Shown: one piece after another, positions 16,678-22,807 of the stretch | How positions within the stretch are numbered: the stretch's first letter is position 1 | Layout: each line of letters starts with the position of its first letter | Source: a virus | Length of the DNA stretch: 25,686 nt | Virus record (IMG/VR): IMGVR_UViG_3300017772_000104 | Coordinates: 1 to 25,686 of that record | Direction: 5' to 3' (one strand) | Notes under the pieces: generated by a model | Databases searched by the model: none | The model's input: the letters and a program-made list of their open reading frames with translations, nothing else | Told to the model about the DNA's origin: nothing | Translations under genes and position numbers: made by a program

Positions 16678-16991
16678 AATACTTAATTATAATTTTCTTG
16701 TGGTTTTCTACAAGTGCGTTGGCATTTACGGACACAATCGTTGAACAATCCGAAGGTGTTAAAACGACAACAATAATATTTGAAAACGATACGTTGGTTC
16801 ACACCGATTCAACGGATCAAATTATTCATCAAGTCGTTATTGAAAAAATCATTGAAAAAACAAACGACATTGTTCAGGCATACAAAAAAAAAGATTATGG
16901 GAAAGTTGTTTCGCATTTACTTATAATCGCATTCGTTTGTTATTCAATTTATCTAAGACGTAAACAAAAAAAATGCAAAGACAAGAATTAG
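16674..16991 (+). CDS. Small lysis-cassette protein with signal peptide and C-terminal membrane segment, 105 aa
   Basis: ATG 16674 overlaps the holin stop (ATGA) and follows a run of five Gs, GGGGG, about 8 bases upstream, a purine-rich site unlike the A-only leaders elsewhere. Residues 1-17 (MKYLIIIFLWFSTSALA) look like a signal peptide with a signal-peptidase-I-type ALA end; there is no lipobox Cys. About 60 polar residues follow, then a membrane segment near 78-93 and a Lys-rich end (RRKQKKCKDKN). This would place the middle in the periplasm. Its position between holin and amidase makes a spanin-like or lysis-regulator role possible, but a typical spanin signature is absent. Confidence 0.75.
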   Translation: MKYLIIIFLWFSTSALAFTDTIVEQSEGVKTTTIIFENDTLVHTDSTDQIIHQVVIEKIIEKTNDIVQAYKKKDYGKVVSHLLIIAFVCYSIYLRRKQKKCKDKN

Positions 16992-17656
16992 ATTTATCAA
17001 AGATTAATTTTGTGGGAATGGATGACAATGAATTCGTTCATCAGGAAACACAAAAAACACAAATATATTTGCACCATACCGCCGGAAATTCATCCGGTGT
17101 AAATTGCATTAGATATTGGAATAATGACAAACGTGGAAGGGTTGCAACTTGTGTTGTGATATCCGGCAAAGATGCAAGGTTGTCAAAGGATGGTCAAATT
17201 TGCCAATCATTTTCATCAAAATATTGGGCGTATCATTTAGGCGTAAAAAAAGAAATATTCAAATCACAAGATGTGCCATATCAATTACTTGACAAACATA
17301 GCATTGGGGTTGAAATTTGTAATTGGGGGTATTTAAAAGAACGTGATGGGAAGTTTTATAATTATGTGAACGGTGTTGTTCCTGAAGAAGATGTTTCTGT
17401 CTTAGACAAGCCGTTCAAAGGTCACCGGTATTGGCACAAATACACCGATGCACAAATTGAATCGGTTCGTCAATTGCTTGTGTTTTGGCACGAACGTTAC
17501 AATATAGATATCACTTATAATGAATGTGATATGTGGTCATTGTCAAAACGTGCTTTGCGTGGCGTTGATGGTCTTTATACGCACAACTCGGTGCGACCTG
17601 ATAAATCGGACATTTATCCGTGTCCAAGAATGATTGAAATGCTTAAAAATTTATGA
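16973..17656 (+). CDS. N-acetylmuramoyl-L-alanine amidase (endolysin), Amidase_2 fold
   Basis: The 227-aa protein cleaves the bond between N-acetylmuramic acid and L-alanine in peptidoglycan. The zinc-site motifs of the Amidase_2/PGRP family are visible: YLHHTAG (His 34), YTHNSVRPDKSDIYPCP (His 204 and Cys 217), plus the SIGVEICN strand in the middle. No separate cell-wall-binding domain is evident, as is common for phages of Gram-negative hosts. No signal peptide is seen, so passage would need the holin. It overlaps the preceding gene by 19 nt and the following gene by ATGA. Confidence 0.92.
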   Translation: MQRQELDLSKINFVGMDDNEFVHQETQKTQIYLHHTAGNSSGVNCIRYWNNDKRGRVATCVVISGKDARLSKDGQICQSFSSKYWAYHLGVKKEIFKSQDVPYQLLDKHSIGVEICNWGYLKERDGKFYNYVNGVVPEEDVSVLDKPFKGHRYWHKYTDAQIESVRQLLVFWHERYNIDITYNECDMWSLSKRALRGVDGLYTHNSVRPDKSDIYPCPRMIEMLKNL

Positions 17657-18531
17657 AAGTAATACAACACCAAAAGAATGTTCACGAATTAATATTAAAA
17701 GGAAATCTTTCCAAAATTGCAATTTTATCGGATGTGCATTGGGACAATCCAAAATGTGATTGGGATTTGCTCAAAAGAGATTTGGATTATTGCAAAAAAG
17801 AATCGATTCCAATTTTTATCAATGGTGATTTCTTTTGCTGTATGGCGGGGAAATATGACCGCAGAGCATCTAAGTCCGGAATAAGACCGGAACATCAAAA
17901 CGACAACTATCTTGATTCTTTGGTCACAACTGCGGTTGAATGGTGGCAACCTTACGCACACTTAATTTTTCTTTTGGGATATGGCAATCACGAAACCGCA
18001 ATGATTAAAATGCACGAAACGGATTTGTTGCAAAGATTTGCCGATTTGATGAATCTTAAAGAACACACGAACATTCAAGTCGGAGGATATTCCGGTTGGA
18101 TTGTATTCACACAAACTAATTCGACAACACAAACACCTTTTAAATTACATTATCATCACGGTCTTTCAAAAGGTGCTTCGGTAGTCACCAAGGGTGCTAT
18201 TGATTTAAGTCGTGCAATGGGTATTTATGAGGGTATGGATATCTTTACACAAGGACACATTCATCAATCAATGAGTCGTGAGGATGTGCGTGATACATTA
18301 GAACACACAAAGAACGGTTACCGGATCAAAAAACAACAAGTGCATCATATGATAACCGGAACATATAAAGAAGAGTATTTCGGCACGAATGGGATGGGTT
18401 GGCACGTTGAACGTGGTGCGGAAGCACGAAATCTTGGTGGTCGCATCCTAACCTTAGAATCAAAACGCATTGCAAAAAATGGCGTTCGCACAATGAAGAA
18501 ATATGTTGATTCACATCGTTTTCCGTTATAA
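17653..18531 (+). CDS. Calcineurin-like metallophosphoesterase, 292 aa
   Basis: The conserved metal-site motifs occur in order: SDVHWD (Asp 27, His 29), NGDFF (Asp 59), GNHET (Asn 112, His 113), HYHHG (His 168/169) and GHIHQS (His 202, His 204). The full set suggests an active two-metal hydrolase acting on a phosphomonoester or phosphodiester; the substrate cannot be told from sequence. The gene is translationally coupled (ATGA) to the amidase and ends the late operon, directly before an A/T dyad and the first promoter module. No signal peptide or membrane segment is present, so it is expected in the cytoplasm. Confidence 0.88.
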   Translation: MKVIQHQKNVHELILKGNLSKIAILSDVHWDNPKCDWDLLKRDLDYCKKESIPIFINGDFFCCMAGKYDRRASKSGIRPEHQNDNYLDSLVTTAVEWWQPYAHLIFLLGYGNHETAMIKMHETDLLQRFADLMNLKEHTNIQVGGYSGWIVFTQTNSTTQTPFKLHYHHGLSKGASVVTKGAIDLSRAMGIYEGMDIFTQGHIHQSMSREDVRDTLEHTKNGYRIKKQQVHHMITGTYKEEYFGTNGMGWHVERGAEARNLGGRILTLESKRIAKNGVRTMKKYVDSHRFPL

Positions 18532-18616
18532 TCTAAAAAAACTTTAAATTTTTTTTCATTCCTAAATCGTAACAACGACAAGGGTTTCAGGCAATTCGTG
18601 TGAATGATTTTACTTT

Positions 18617-18640
18617 TTAACAAAAAAAAAGTTTTGTTAA
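18617..18640. promoter_or_regulatory. Inverted repeat overlapping the -33 element (possible operator)
   Basis: TTAACAAAA and TTTTGTTAA form a perfect 9-bp inverted repeat separated by six bases, with the right arm covering the -33 TTG. A repressor site is a natural reading. A degenerate form is present at the same place in module B (TTAACA...TTGTGG). Confidence 0.5.
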
Positions 18641-18662
18641 CTCAAATATTGTTGTATCTTTG
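18634..18662 (+). promoter_or_regulatory. Bacteroidetes-type promoter A
   Basis: TTG (18634-18636), an 18-bp spacer, and TATCTTTG (18655-18662) match the Bacteroidetes -33/-7 consensus (TTG...TAnnTTTG). The conserved leader GTCAAAC begins four bases later, near the expected transcription start. It would drive the small genes beginning at 18702. Confidence 0.8.
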
Positions 18663-18701
18663 ACTTGTCAAACAATTAAAAACAATTAAAAAACACACAC
18701 A

Positions 18702-18869
18702 ATGAACACACAAGAACAATTATTGAAAGAATGCTTAGAAAGTTTATCAAAATTATCAAAAGAAAGACTACTTGAAGAAACTGAGCAATTATTGTTGAGT
18801 CTAATTGAAAAGTCTAACACACCATTAAGAAATTTAACAAGATTAAAAGATTACTATAATAAAAAATAA
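18702..18869 (+). CDS. Small helical protein, 55 aa
   Basis: ATG 18702 is the first start after promoter A, 20 bases beyond the conserved leader motif. The protein (begins MNTQEQLLKECLESL) is charged and Leu/Glu/Lys-rich, probably one or two amphipathic helices, with no membrane segment. It is the first gene of the small-gene cluster and therefore probably expressed early. No family was recognised. Confidence 0.7.
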   Translation: MNTQEQLLKECLESLSKLSKERLLEETEQLLLSLIEKSNTPLRNLTRLKDYYNKK

Positions 18870-18882
18870 AAAACACACATCA

Positions 18883-19128
18883 ATGAATCACGAAAGGATT
18901 AACGACATTTTACACACATTAGAACAGATGCATTTTAACATTCAGTTACACGAAAAAAGAATTGAATACAACCAAAATATAATTAAAGGTTGTGCCGGTT
19001 TTCTTCCTGAACAAAAATCAATTTGCGAACACCGGATCACAATTCAAAAGATGTGCATACAACGTTGGAAACTGAGAATTGAAAAATATGCCTTTCGTTT
19101 AATATTCACCATAAACAAAACAAAATGA
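18883..19128 (+). CDS. Small helical protein, 81 aa
   Basis: ATG 18883 follows the A/C-rich leader AAACACACATCA, the same leader style as the other genes in this cluster. The protein is helical with several His residues and three Cys (KGCAGF, SICEHR, KMCIQR) but no regular zinc-finger spacing. The C-terminus is basic. Its stop overlaps the next start as ATGA. Function unknown. Confidence 0.7.
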   Translation: MNHERINDILHTLEQMHFNIQLHEKRIEYNQNIIKGCAGFLPEQKSICEHRITIQKMCIQRWKLRIEKYAFRLIFTINKTK

Positions 19129-19298
19129 CCAAAGAAGAAAAAATGGTAAAACTAATTGACCAAGCAATCGAATCAGTTGATGAATGTTTGTCAGTTGTAA
19201 CACTTGCAAAATCGGTTGCGATAATCCTGAAAGAAAATTATGGTGTCCACAACTTTGACACCTTTACAGATACTTTGAATAAAGAATTAAATAAATAG
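19125..19298 (+). CDS. Small protein, 57 aa
   Basis: The ATG overlaps the preceding stop (ATGA), which supports real translation. The protein begins MTKEEKMVKLIDQAIESV and ends in a charged LNKELNK. It appears helical and soluble. It is too short for a confident family call. Confidence 0.65.
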   Translation: MTKEEKMVKLIDQAIESVDECLSVVTLAKSVAIILKENYGVHNFDTFTDTLNKELNK

Positions 19299-19301
19299 AT
19301 T

Positions 19302-19400
19302 ATGAACAAGAATGAATTAAAAGATACGATACTTGGCTTTTTAGCGGTTTTATCAATGTTTTGGATGTATTACATATGTCTGTGGGTTTTTGTTGCTTAG
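19302..19400 (+). CDS. Tiny membrane protein, 32 aa
   Basis: Three bases after the previous stop, ATG 19302 opens a frame with a charged start (MNKNELKDT) and one continuous hydrophobic segment (ILGFLAVLSMFWMYYICLWV) reaching nearly to the end. The layout is that of a single-pass inner-membrane micropeptide. Tight spacing to the upstream gene supports it, but its shortness limits certainty. Small early phage membrane proteins often target host envelope functions; that is only a possibility here. Confidence 0.5.
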   Translation: MNKNELKDTILGFLAVLSMFWMYYICLWVFVA

Positions 19401-19446
19401 AACGTCTTAAAATGCTTTTGTGCGATTTGTATGTTGCACGATTGTT

Positions 19447-19619
19447 TGACCAAAAAAAAGTTTAAAATTTTTTTTACTCCGGAATCCTAACAAACACAAG
19501 GGTTTCGGAATTTTTTTATAAAATAAATAGAAATTAACAGAAAAAAAGTATTGTGGAAACAAATAAGTTTTATATATTTGAAGTGTCAAACAATTAAAAA
19601 CAACGAAAAACAACACAAA
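19447..19619 (+). repeat. Promoter module copy B (A/T dyad, ACAAGGGTTTC motif, promoter, conserved leader)
   Basis: This copy has an A-tract and an eight-T tract around GTTTAAA, then TCCTAACAA, ACAAGGGTTTC (19496-19506), TTAACA with an A run, a promoter and the leader GTCAAACAATTAAAAA (19585-19600). Order and spacing match copy A at 18541-18701. The stretch 19401-19446 before it has no gene; it holds AACGTCTTAAAA (19401-19412), the reverse complement of a 12-mer found at 5649-5660. Confidence 0.75.
19551..19580 (+). promoter_or_regulatory. Bacteroidetes-type promoter B
   Basis: TTG (19551-19553), a 19-bp spacer and TATATTTG (19573-19580) match the Bacteroidetes consensus. Four bases later the GTCAAAC leader starts, exactly as in promoter A. 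The first gene it serves begins at 19620. Confidence 0.8.
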
Positions 19620-19823
19620 ATGAAATTAATTAGAACAACAGACATAGTAGGGATAAAACAAGAAATCTTTATTTTAGGAAAGACTACTGCAAACGGATAC
19701 ACTCATAAATTACTAAAAAGAGTGACTTTAGAAAGTGGTACGGTAAATGAAGATAGATACCAAGGTACAGTAATAGAGGATAGAGGTAGAGTAGAGATTG
19801 TATTAGGTCATAGATATAAATAA
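19620..19823 (+). CDS. Small beta-rich protein, 67 aa
   Basis: I start at ATG 19620 (MKLIRTTDIVGIKQEIF), which follows the conserved leader. An in-frame TTG lies further upstream at 19551, but it forms the promoter's -33 element and cannot be the start of a transcript made there. The protein is basic and probably beta-rich, ending RVEIVLGHRYK. Its codon use (many ATA, GTA, AGA) looks more A+T-rich than the structural genes. No family was recognised. Confidence 0.75.
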   Translation: MKLIRTTDIVGIKQEIFILGKTTANGYTHKLLKRVTLESGTVNEDRYQGTVIEDRGRVEIVLGHRYK

Positions 19824-19841
19824 CACTAAAAGACAAACACA

Positions 19842-19919
19842 ATGAAAAACTTAGAAAACGTAACAATTAAAGAACTGATAATATCAATTATAACTGTTCA
19901 AAAAATGAAAAAACTTTAA
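19842..19919 (+). CDS. Possible micropeptide, 25 aa
   Basis: ATG 19842 lies behind the leader AAGACAAACACA, the same A/C-rich style that precedes accepted genes here. The frame gives MKNLENVTIKELIISIITVQ and ends KMKKL. It might form one short amphipathic helix. Evidence is limited to leader and spacing. Confidence 0.35.
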   Translation: MKNLENVTIKELIISIITVQKMKKL

Positions 19920-19948
19920 ATAAATATTTTATATAACAACAAATAAAA

Positions 19949-20095
19949 ATGGAAAATAAAAAATTAAACAAAAAAATAAAGTTCGCAAAAATAGGAGGTG
20001 AGTTTGTCAAGCAATGGTTTGACAATGATAAAAATTGCTTTCAATACGAATTTTTTAAAACAGAAAAGGAATTTTTAAACGCACAAAACAAATAA
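19949..20095 (+). CDS. Small basic protein, 48 aa
   Basis: ATG 19949 follows an A-rich leader and the gene ends three bases before the next start. The N-terminus is Lys-rich (MENKKLNKKIKFAKIGGEFV), and the rest is aromatic (QWFDNDKNCFQYEFFKTEKEF). The shape resembles small phage early proteins, but no family was identified. Confidence 0.6.
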   Translation: MENKKLNKKIKFAKIGGEFVKQWFDNDKNCFQYEFFKTEKEFLNAQNK

Positions 20096-20097
20096 AA

Positions 20098-20388
20098 ATG
20101 GAAAATCAAAACAATTACGAGGTGCAAATCACTCAGGGTTTTACCGGTGAGTTTATCGTTCCTTTTGAAAATGATTATATTGAAATACAATATGGTTTTA
20201 ACGTCAACAATAAACCGGAAGGTTATGAAATAGACGTAAATATTCACGAATCTTTTTTTATGGATTCATCCGGATCAAAACATTTTATTTCACAAGAATC
20301 AATTCAAAAGTATATTGAACCGATTCAGGAATTGACATTGGAACAAATAACAATCGAACAACATATTTACGAACACTTAATTGATTAG
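20098..20388 (+). CDS. Hypothetical protein, 96 aa
   Basis: This acidic protein starts two bases after the preceding stop. The first 60 residues look beta-rich (YEVQITQGFTGEFIVPFEND), and the last 35 are a Glu/Ile-rich helix (IEPIQELTLEQITIEQHIYE). The small size and strong acidity are compatible with an early host-interacting or DNA-mimic-type protein, but there is no direct evidence of that. No membrane segment is present. Confidence 0.7.
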   Translation: MENQNNYEVQITQGFTGEFIVPFENDYIEIQYGFNVNNKPEGYEIDVNIHESFFMDSSGSKHFISQESIQKYIEPIQELTLEQITIEQHIYEHLID

Positions 20389-20390
20389 AA

Positions 20391-20597
20391 ATGAAAGATA
20401 TCTTAAAACTACAAGAACAAGCCAAGATTACTTTATTTGATGCAAACGTGCAATACAACAAACACAAAATGATGCTTGGTCACAATATGCCGGAAAACGA
20501 AATTCAAGCGGTTAGAACTAAATATTTTCAATTGATGCATTCGTATATGGTCATAATCAAAACAATTCAAAAACTGACATATGAAAAATACATATAG
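20391..20597 (+). CDS. Hypothetical helical protein, 68 aa
   Basis: ATG 20391 is two bases after the preceding stop. The protein is predicted helical throughout (MKDILKLQEQAKITLFDANV, then NEIQAVRTKYFQLMHSYMVI), with a slightly hydrophobic C-terminal helix that does not look like a full membrane segment. It precedes the replication genes. Function unknown. Confidence 0.7.
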   Translation: MKDILKLQEQAKITLFDANVQYNKHKMMLGHNMPENEIQAVRTKYFQLMHSYMVIIKTIQKLTYEKYI

Positions 20598-20685
20598 TAT
20601 TCAACAAATAATTGACTATTGGTCAAAAAACGGAAACTTTAATATAAATTTGTATCTCAAATTTTTAAAAGCAATAAAACAATGA
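20581..20685 (+). CDS. Possible micropeptide upstream of the DnaA-like gene, 34 aa
   Basis: ATG 20581 lies inside the end of the previous gene, and the stop TGA (20683-20685) overlaps the next start as ATGA. The product (MKNTYSIQQIIDYWSKNGNF, then LYLKFLKAIKQ) has a plausible amphipathic character. The coupling geometry is the main evidence. The same stretch also holds a weak promoter-like TAAATTTG (20645-20652), so it may instead be non-coding leader. Confidence 0.4.
   Translation: MKNTYSIQQIIDYWSKNGNFNINLYLKFLKAIKQ
20645..20652 (+). promoter_or_regulatory. Weak -7-like element before the replication genes
   Basis: TAAATTTG fits TAnnTTTG and lies 29 bases before ATG 20682. The nearest TTG (20619-20621) is 23 bp upstream, longer than the 18-19 bp in the other three promoters. 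The conserved leader is absent. Confidence 0.3.
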
Positions 20686-21071
20686 ATGAATTAATTGACA
20701 AGGTGGTTTATAAAATCCGCAAAGATAAGTTGAAACACAAAAGCCGAAAACGTGAGTTTATCAACAAAAGAATGTATTTGTATTATCTGTTAAAAGAACA
20801 CGATTATTCATATACTGACATAGGTAAGTTGTTTAATAAAAATCACGCAACCATTATTCACGGATGCCGACAATATAGAGATTTGAAAAAATCAAAGGAT
20901 GTTGGTTTGATGAATGACTTAGCGGAATATTATGCATTCTTTGAACCATATGAATTGAAAAATATTCAATTTAGAATTGCTGATGATGTGGGAAGTGCAA
21001 ATTCATTGCGAGAATTACAACGGATCAAAAACAGATTGCAAAGGGAATTATACATTGATATAAAAAAGTAA
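20682..21071 (+). CDS. Stand-alone DnaA domain IV-like DNA-binding protein
   Basis: Residues about 24-70 resemble the C-terminal DNA-binding domain of DnaA: a helix (NKRMYLYYLLKEHDYSYTDIG), then LFNKNHATIIHGCRQYRDL, matching the DnaA signature '.IG..F.rdHsTVihA...'. The HATIIHGC segment corresponds to the helix that reads the DnaA box. There is no AAA+ ATPase domain; the protein is 129 aa and continues with a helical, basic C-terminal part. In front of a replication protein and a helicase, it probably binds DnaA-box-like sites as phage initiator or as a competitor of host DnaA. The domain call is fairly strong; the role is inferred. Confidence 0.8.
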   Translation: MNELIDKVVYKIRKDKLKHKSRKREFINKRMYLYYLLKEHDYSYTDIGKLFNKNHATIIHGCRQYRDLKKSKDVGLMNDLAEYYAFFEPYELKNIQFRIADDVGSANSLRELQRIKNRLQRELYIDIKK

Positions 21072-21073
21072 AT

Positions 21074-21658
21074 ATGGCGAAAGATAAAAAATCATTTATT
21101 CTATATTGCGACATTATTCACACGGTCGAACAACTGAACGATGTTGATGCCGGTAAACTCTTTAAACACGTTTTAAGATACGTTAACGACCTTAATCCTG
21201 AAGCGGATGACATAATCACCAAGATTGCATTTGAACCGATTAAACAACAATTAAAACGTGACTTGGAAAAATACGAAAGATTATGTGTTCGAAATGCGGA
21301 AAATGGAAAAAGCGGTGGCAGACCAAGAAAACCCAAAAAACCCAATGGGTTAATTGGTAATTCAGAAAAACCCAAAAAAGCCGATAATGATAATGATAAT
21401 GATAATGATGTTGTAAATGATATAAATAAAAGAAAACTTTTATTTAAAGAAAAGTTAAAACAATATCTTCCGGAATATGGTAAAGAGTTATTAAATGATT
21501 TCTTTTTATATTGGTCGGAACATAACGAAAACGGTAAAAGAATGAGATGGGAAAAAGAACGAACATTTGGAATGAAGGCAAGACTCAACACTTGGCAAAA
21601 AAGAACACCGGACAGATACAAAAAAGATGATGGTAAATTTAAAGCACCTTGGTCGTGA
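21074..21658 (+). CDS. DUF6291-like phage replication protein, possible helicase loader
   Basis: Residues 1-75 (KDKKSFILYCDIIHTVEQLND, then HVLRYVNDLNPEADD) resemble the DUF6291 type found at the N-terminus of replication-initiation proteins in Bacteroidetes phages. A basic, Pro/Lys-rich linker (78-103) follows, then a DNDNDNDND run (104-112) encoded by a GATAAT repeat. The C-terminal half (LKQYLPEYGKELLNDFFLYW, then KERTFGMKARLNTWQKR) is a helical module seen in similar proteins. The arrangement recalls initiator/helicase-loader proteins. The gene is coupled to the helicase gene by a GTGA overlap. Confidence 0.7.
   Translation: MAKDKKSFILYCDIIHTVEQLNDVDAGKLFKHVLRYVNDLNPEADDIITKIAFEPIKQQLKRDLEKYERLCVRNAENGKSGGRPRKPKKPNGLIGNSEKPKKADNDNDNDNDVVNDINKRKLLFKEKLKQYLPEYGKELLNDFFLYWSEHNENGKRMRWEKERTFGMKARLNTWQKRTPDRYKKDDGKFKAPWS
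21383..21406 (+). repeat. GATAAT hexanucleotide tandem repeat, four copies
   Basis: Four exact GATAAT units lie in the linker of the replication protein and encode Asp-Asn repeats. The unit keeps the reading frame, so copy-number changes would only lengthen or shorten the linker. Confidence 0.9.
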
Positions 21659-22539
21659 AGGGTTTCGGAATTACACAAGCCGGTGATGTCATTGATAAGT
21701 TGTTTACATATCGTGACAAATATCACGAAAAAGGAAAGTATCTTGGATTTAATGCATTACACGAACACTATTCAATGTCATTAGGAAATTGCACGGATTG
21801 GTCAGGTTTTCCAATGTCCGGAAAAACACAATTCTTGATGGAATGTTTGGTCAACACATCGTTGATGTATGGTTGGAAACATTTGGTTTACTTTCCTGAC
21901 GTTGGTAGCAATGTCGAAATCATTGCCGATTTGATTCATAAAGTCACCGGTAAAACTTTTGATCCGGAAAAGAAAAATGCAATTACAGACCAAGAAATCA
22001 CACGTTCAATTGATTGGATTACGCAACACTTTAAAGTGCTTACAAAACGAGATGTAAAAGCCAAGATGACACCATTTGAGTTTTGGGATTATGCGGTCGA
22101 GATGAAACGAACGGAAGGTCTTGAAACGGCATCAATTGATTCTTGGAAAGATATGTTTCACGATTATTCAAAATATGGTCAGTATGCACAATATCTTGAA
22201 GTTGTATTGCCTTATCGTAATATGATTGCGGAAAATAATGACTTGCATTTGCACACGATTATTCACCCAAAGTTGACCGAAAAAGAAAACGGTGTTCGTA
22301 AGGCACCAACACCATTTGACCTAAAAGGGGGAAGTGAATGGATCAACTCAGGAAAGTGCCAAATTACAATTCACCGTGAAGATATAACCAACAACATCGT
22401 TGATGTATATTTCAATAAAATCAAACCAAGGTCAAACGGAAATGTTGGTCGAATACAAATGTATTTTGATATCGAAAAATTTGTTTATTATGACGAGGTT
22501 GGTATTCACCGCACAAAAGTATATGCACAAAAACAATAA
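21655..22539 (+). CDS. Minimal DnaB/RecA-type replicative helicase, 294 aa
   Basis: I take GTG 21655, which overlaps the preceding stop as GTGA; a TTG two codons earlier is less likely. A Walker A motif GFPMSGKT lies at about residues 51-58, a Walker B-like TASIDSW at about 158-164, and further motifs at HTIIHPK and DLKGGSEWINSGKCQITIHR. The last part (VDVYFNKIKPRSNGNVGRIQ, then YFDIEKFVYYD) is the C-terminal pattern of DnaB/T7-gp4 helicase domains. The protein lacks the N-terminal DnaB domain or a primase. It probably unwinds DNA at the phage fork as a hexamer. Neighbouring initiator-like genes support this. Confidence 0.8.
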   Translation: MKGFGITQAGDVIDKLFTYRDKYHEKGKYLGFNALHEHYSMSLGNCTDWSGFPMSGKTQFLMECLVNTSLMYGWKHLVYFPDVGSNVEIIADLIHKVTGKTFDPEKKNAITDQEITRSIDWITQHFKVLTKRDVKAKMTPFEFWDYAVEMKRTEGLETASIDSWKDMFHDYSKYGQYAQYLEVVLPYRNMIAENNDLHLHTIIHPKLTEKENGVRKAPTPFDLKGGSEWINSGKCQITIHREDITNNIVDVYFNKIKPRSNGNVGRIQMYFDIEKFVYYDEVGIHRTKVYAQKQ

Positions 22540-22542
22540 AAA

Positions 22543-22806
22543 ATGGAAACGTCAATTTTACTTGCACAAATAGATTTAAAGACTACAATACTAAAATTGG
22601 AAACATCTCTTCAGGATATAAAATATAAGAATCCGAAACGCACCGATTTGATTGATTCAATGGAACAAAGTTTGAACGACCTGATGAACGTATCAAAAAC
22701 ATTTGTTGCGATGGAAAAAGAATTGCAATTGCAACATCATCGAATAATGACATTGGAAAGATTGAACAATGAGATACAAACCGAGTTAAATATTAAAAAA
22801 TTTTAA
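22543..22806 (+). CDS. Small coiled-coil protein, 87 aa
   Basis: The gene starts four bases after the helicase stop. The sequence is helical with heptad-like Leu/Ile/Met spacing (ILLAQIDLKTTILKLETSL, then KELQLQHHRIMTLERLNNEI). It contains no enzyme motif. It could be a helicase accessory or an oligomerising adaptor, but the family is not recognised. Confidence 0.7.
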   Translation: METSILLAQIDLKTTILKLETSLQDIKYKNPKRTDLIDSMEQSLNDLMNVSKTFVAMEKELQLQHHRIMTLERLNNEIQTELNIKKF

Positions 22807-22807
22807 T

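Larger units (their letters stand above)
18541..18701 (+). repeat. Promoter module copy A (A/T dyad, ACAAGGGTTTC motif, promoter, conserved leader)
   Basis: From left to right it holds an A-tract/T-tract dyad around TTTAAA, then TAACAA and ACAAGGGTTTC (18578-18588), a 9-bp inverted repeat (18617-18640), a promoter, and the leader GTCAAACAATTAAAAA (18667-18682). The same order occurs at 19447-19619. The distance from the end of ACAAGGGTTTC to the start of the -7 element is 66 nt in both copies. Confidence 0.75.

Noticed and set aside
18345-18623. Minus-strand frames at 18345-18623 and 19407-19616 with similar peptides
   Set aside because: The similarity comes from the duplicated non-coding promoter module, and one frame largely runs antisense to the phosphoesterase gene.
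21658-21672. A 15-nt match between the helicase gene start and the ACAAGGGTTTC region at 19498
   Set aside because: It lies in coding sequence (Lys-Gly-Phe-Gly-Ile), lacks the ACA at its left end, and has none of the other module parts.
21118-21726. A 202-codon open frame on the minus strand
   Set aside because: It is the antisense shadow of the DUF6291-like gene. Its Leu/Ser-rich product and loss of any motif fit an artefact of A+T-rich coding DNA.
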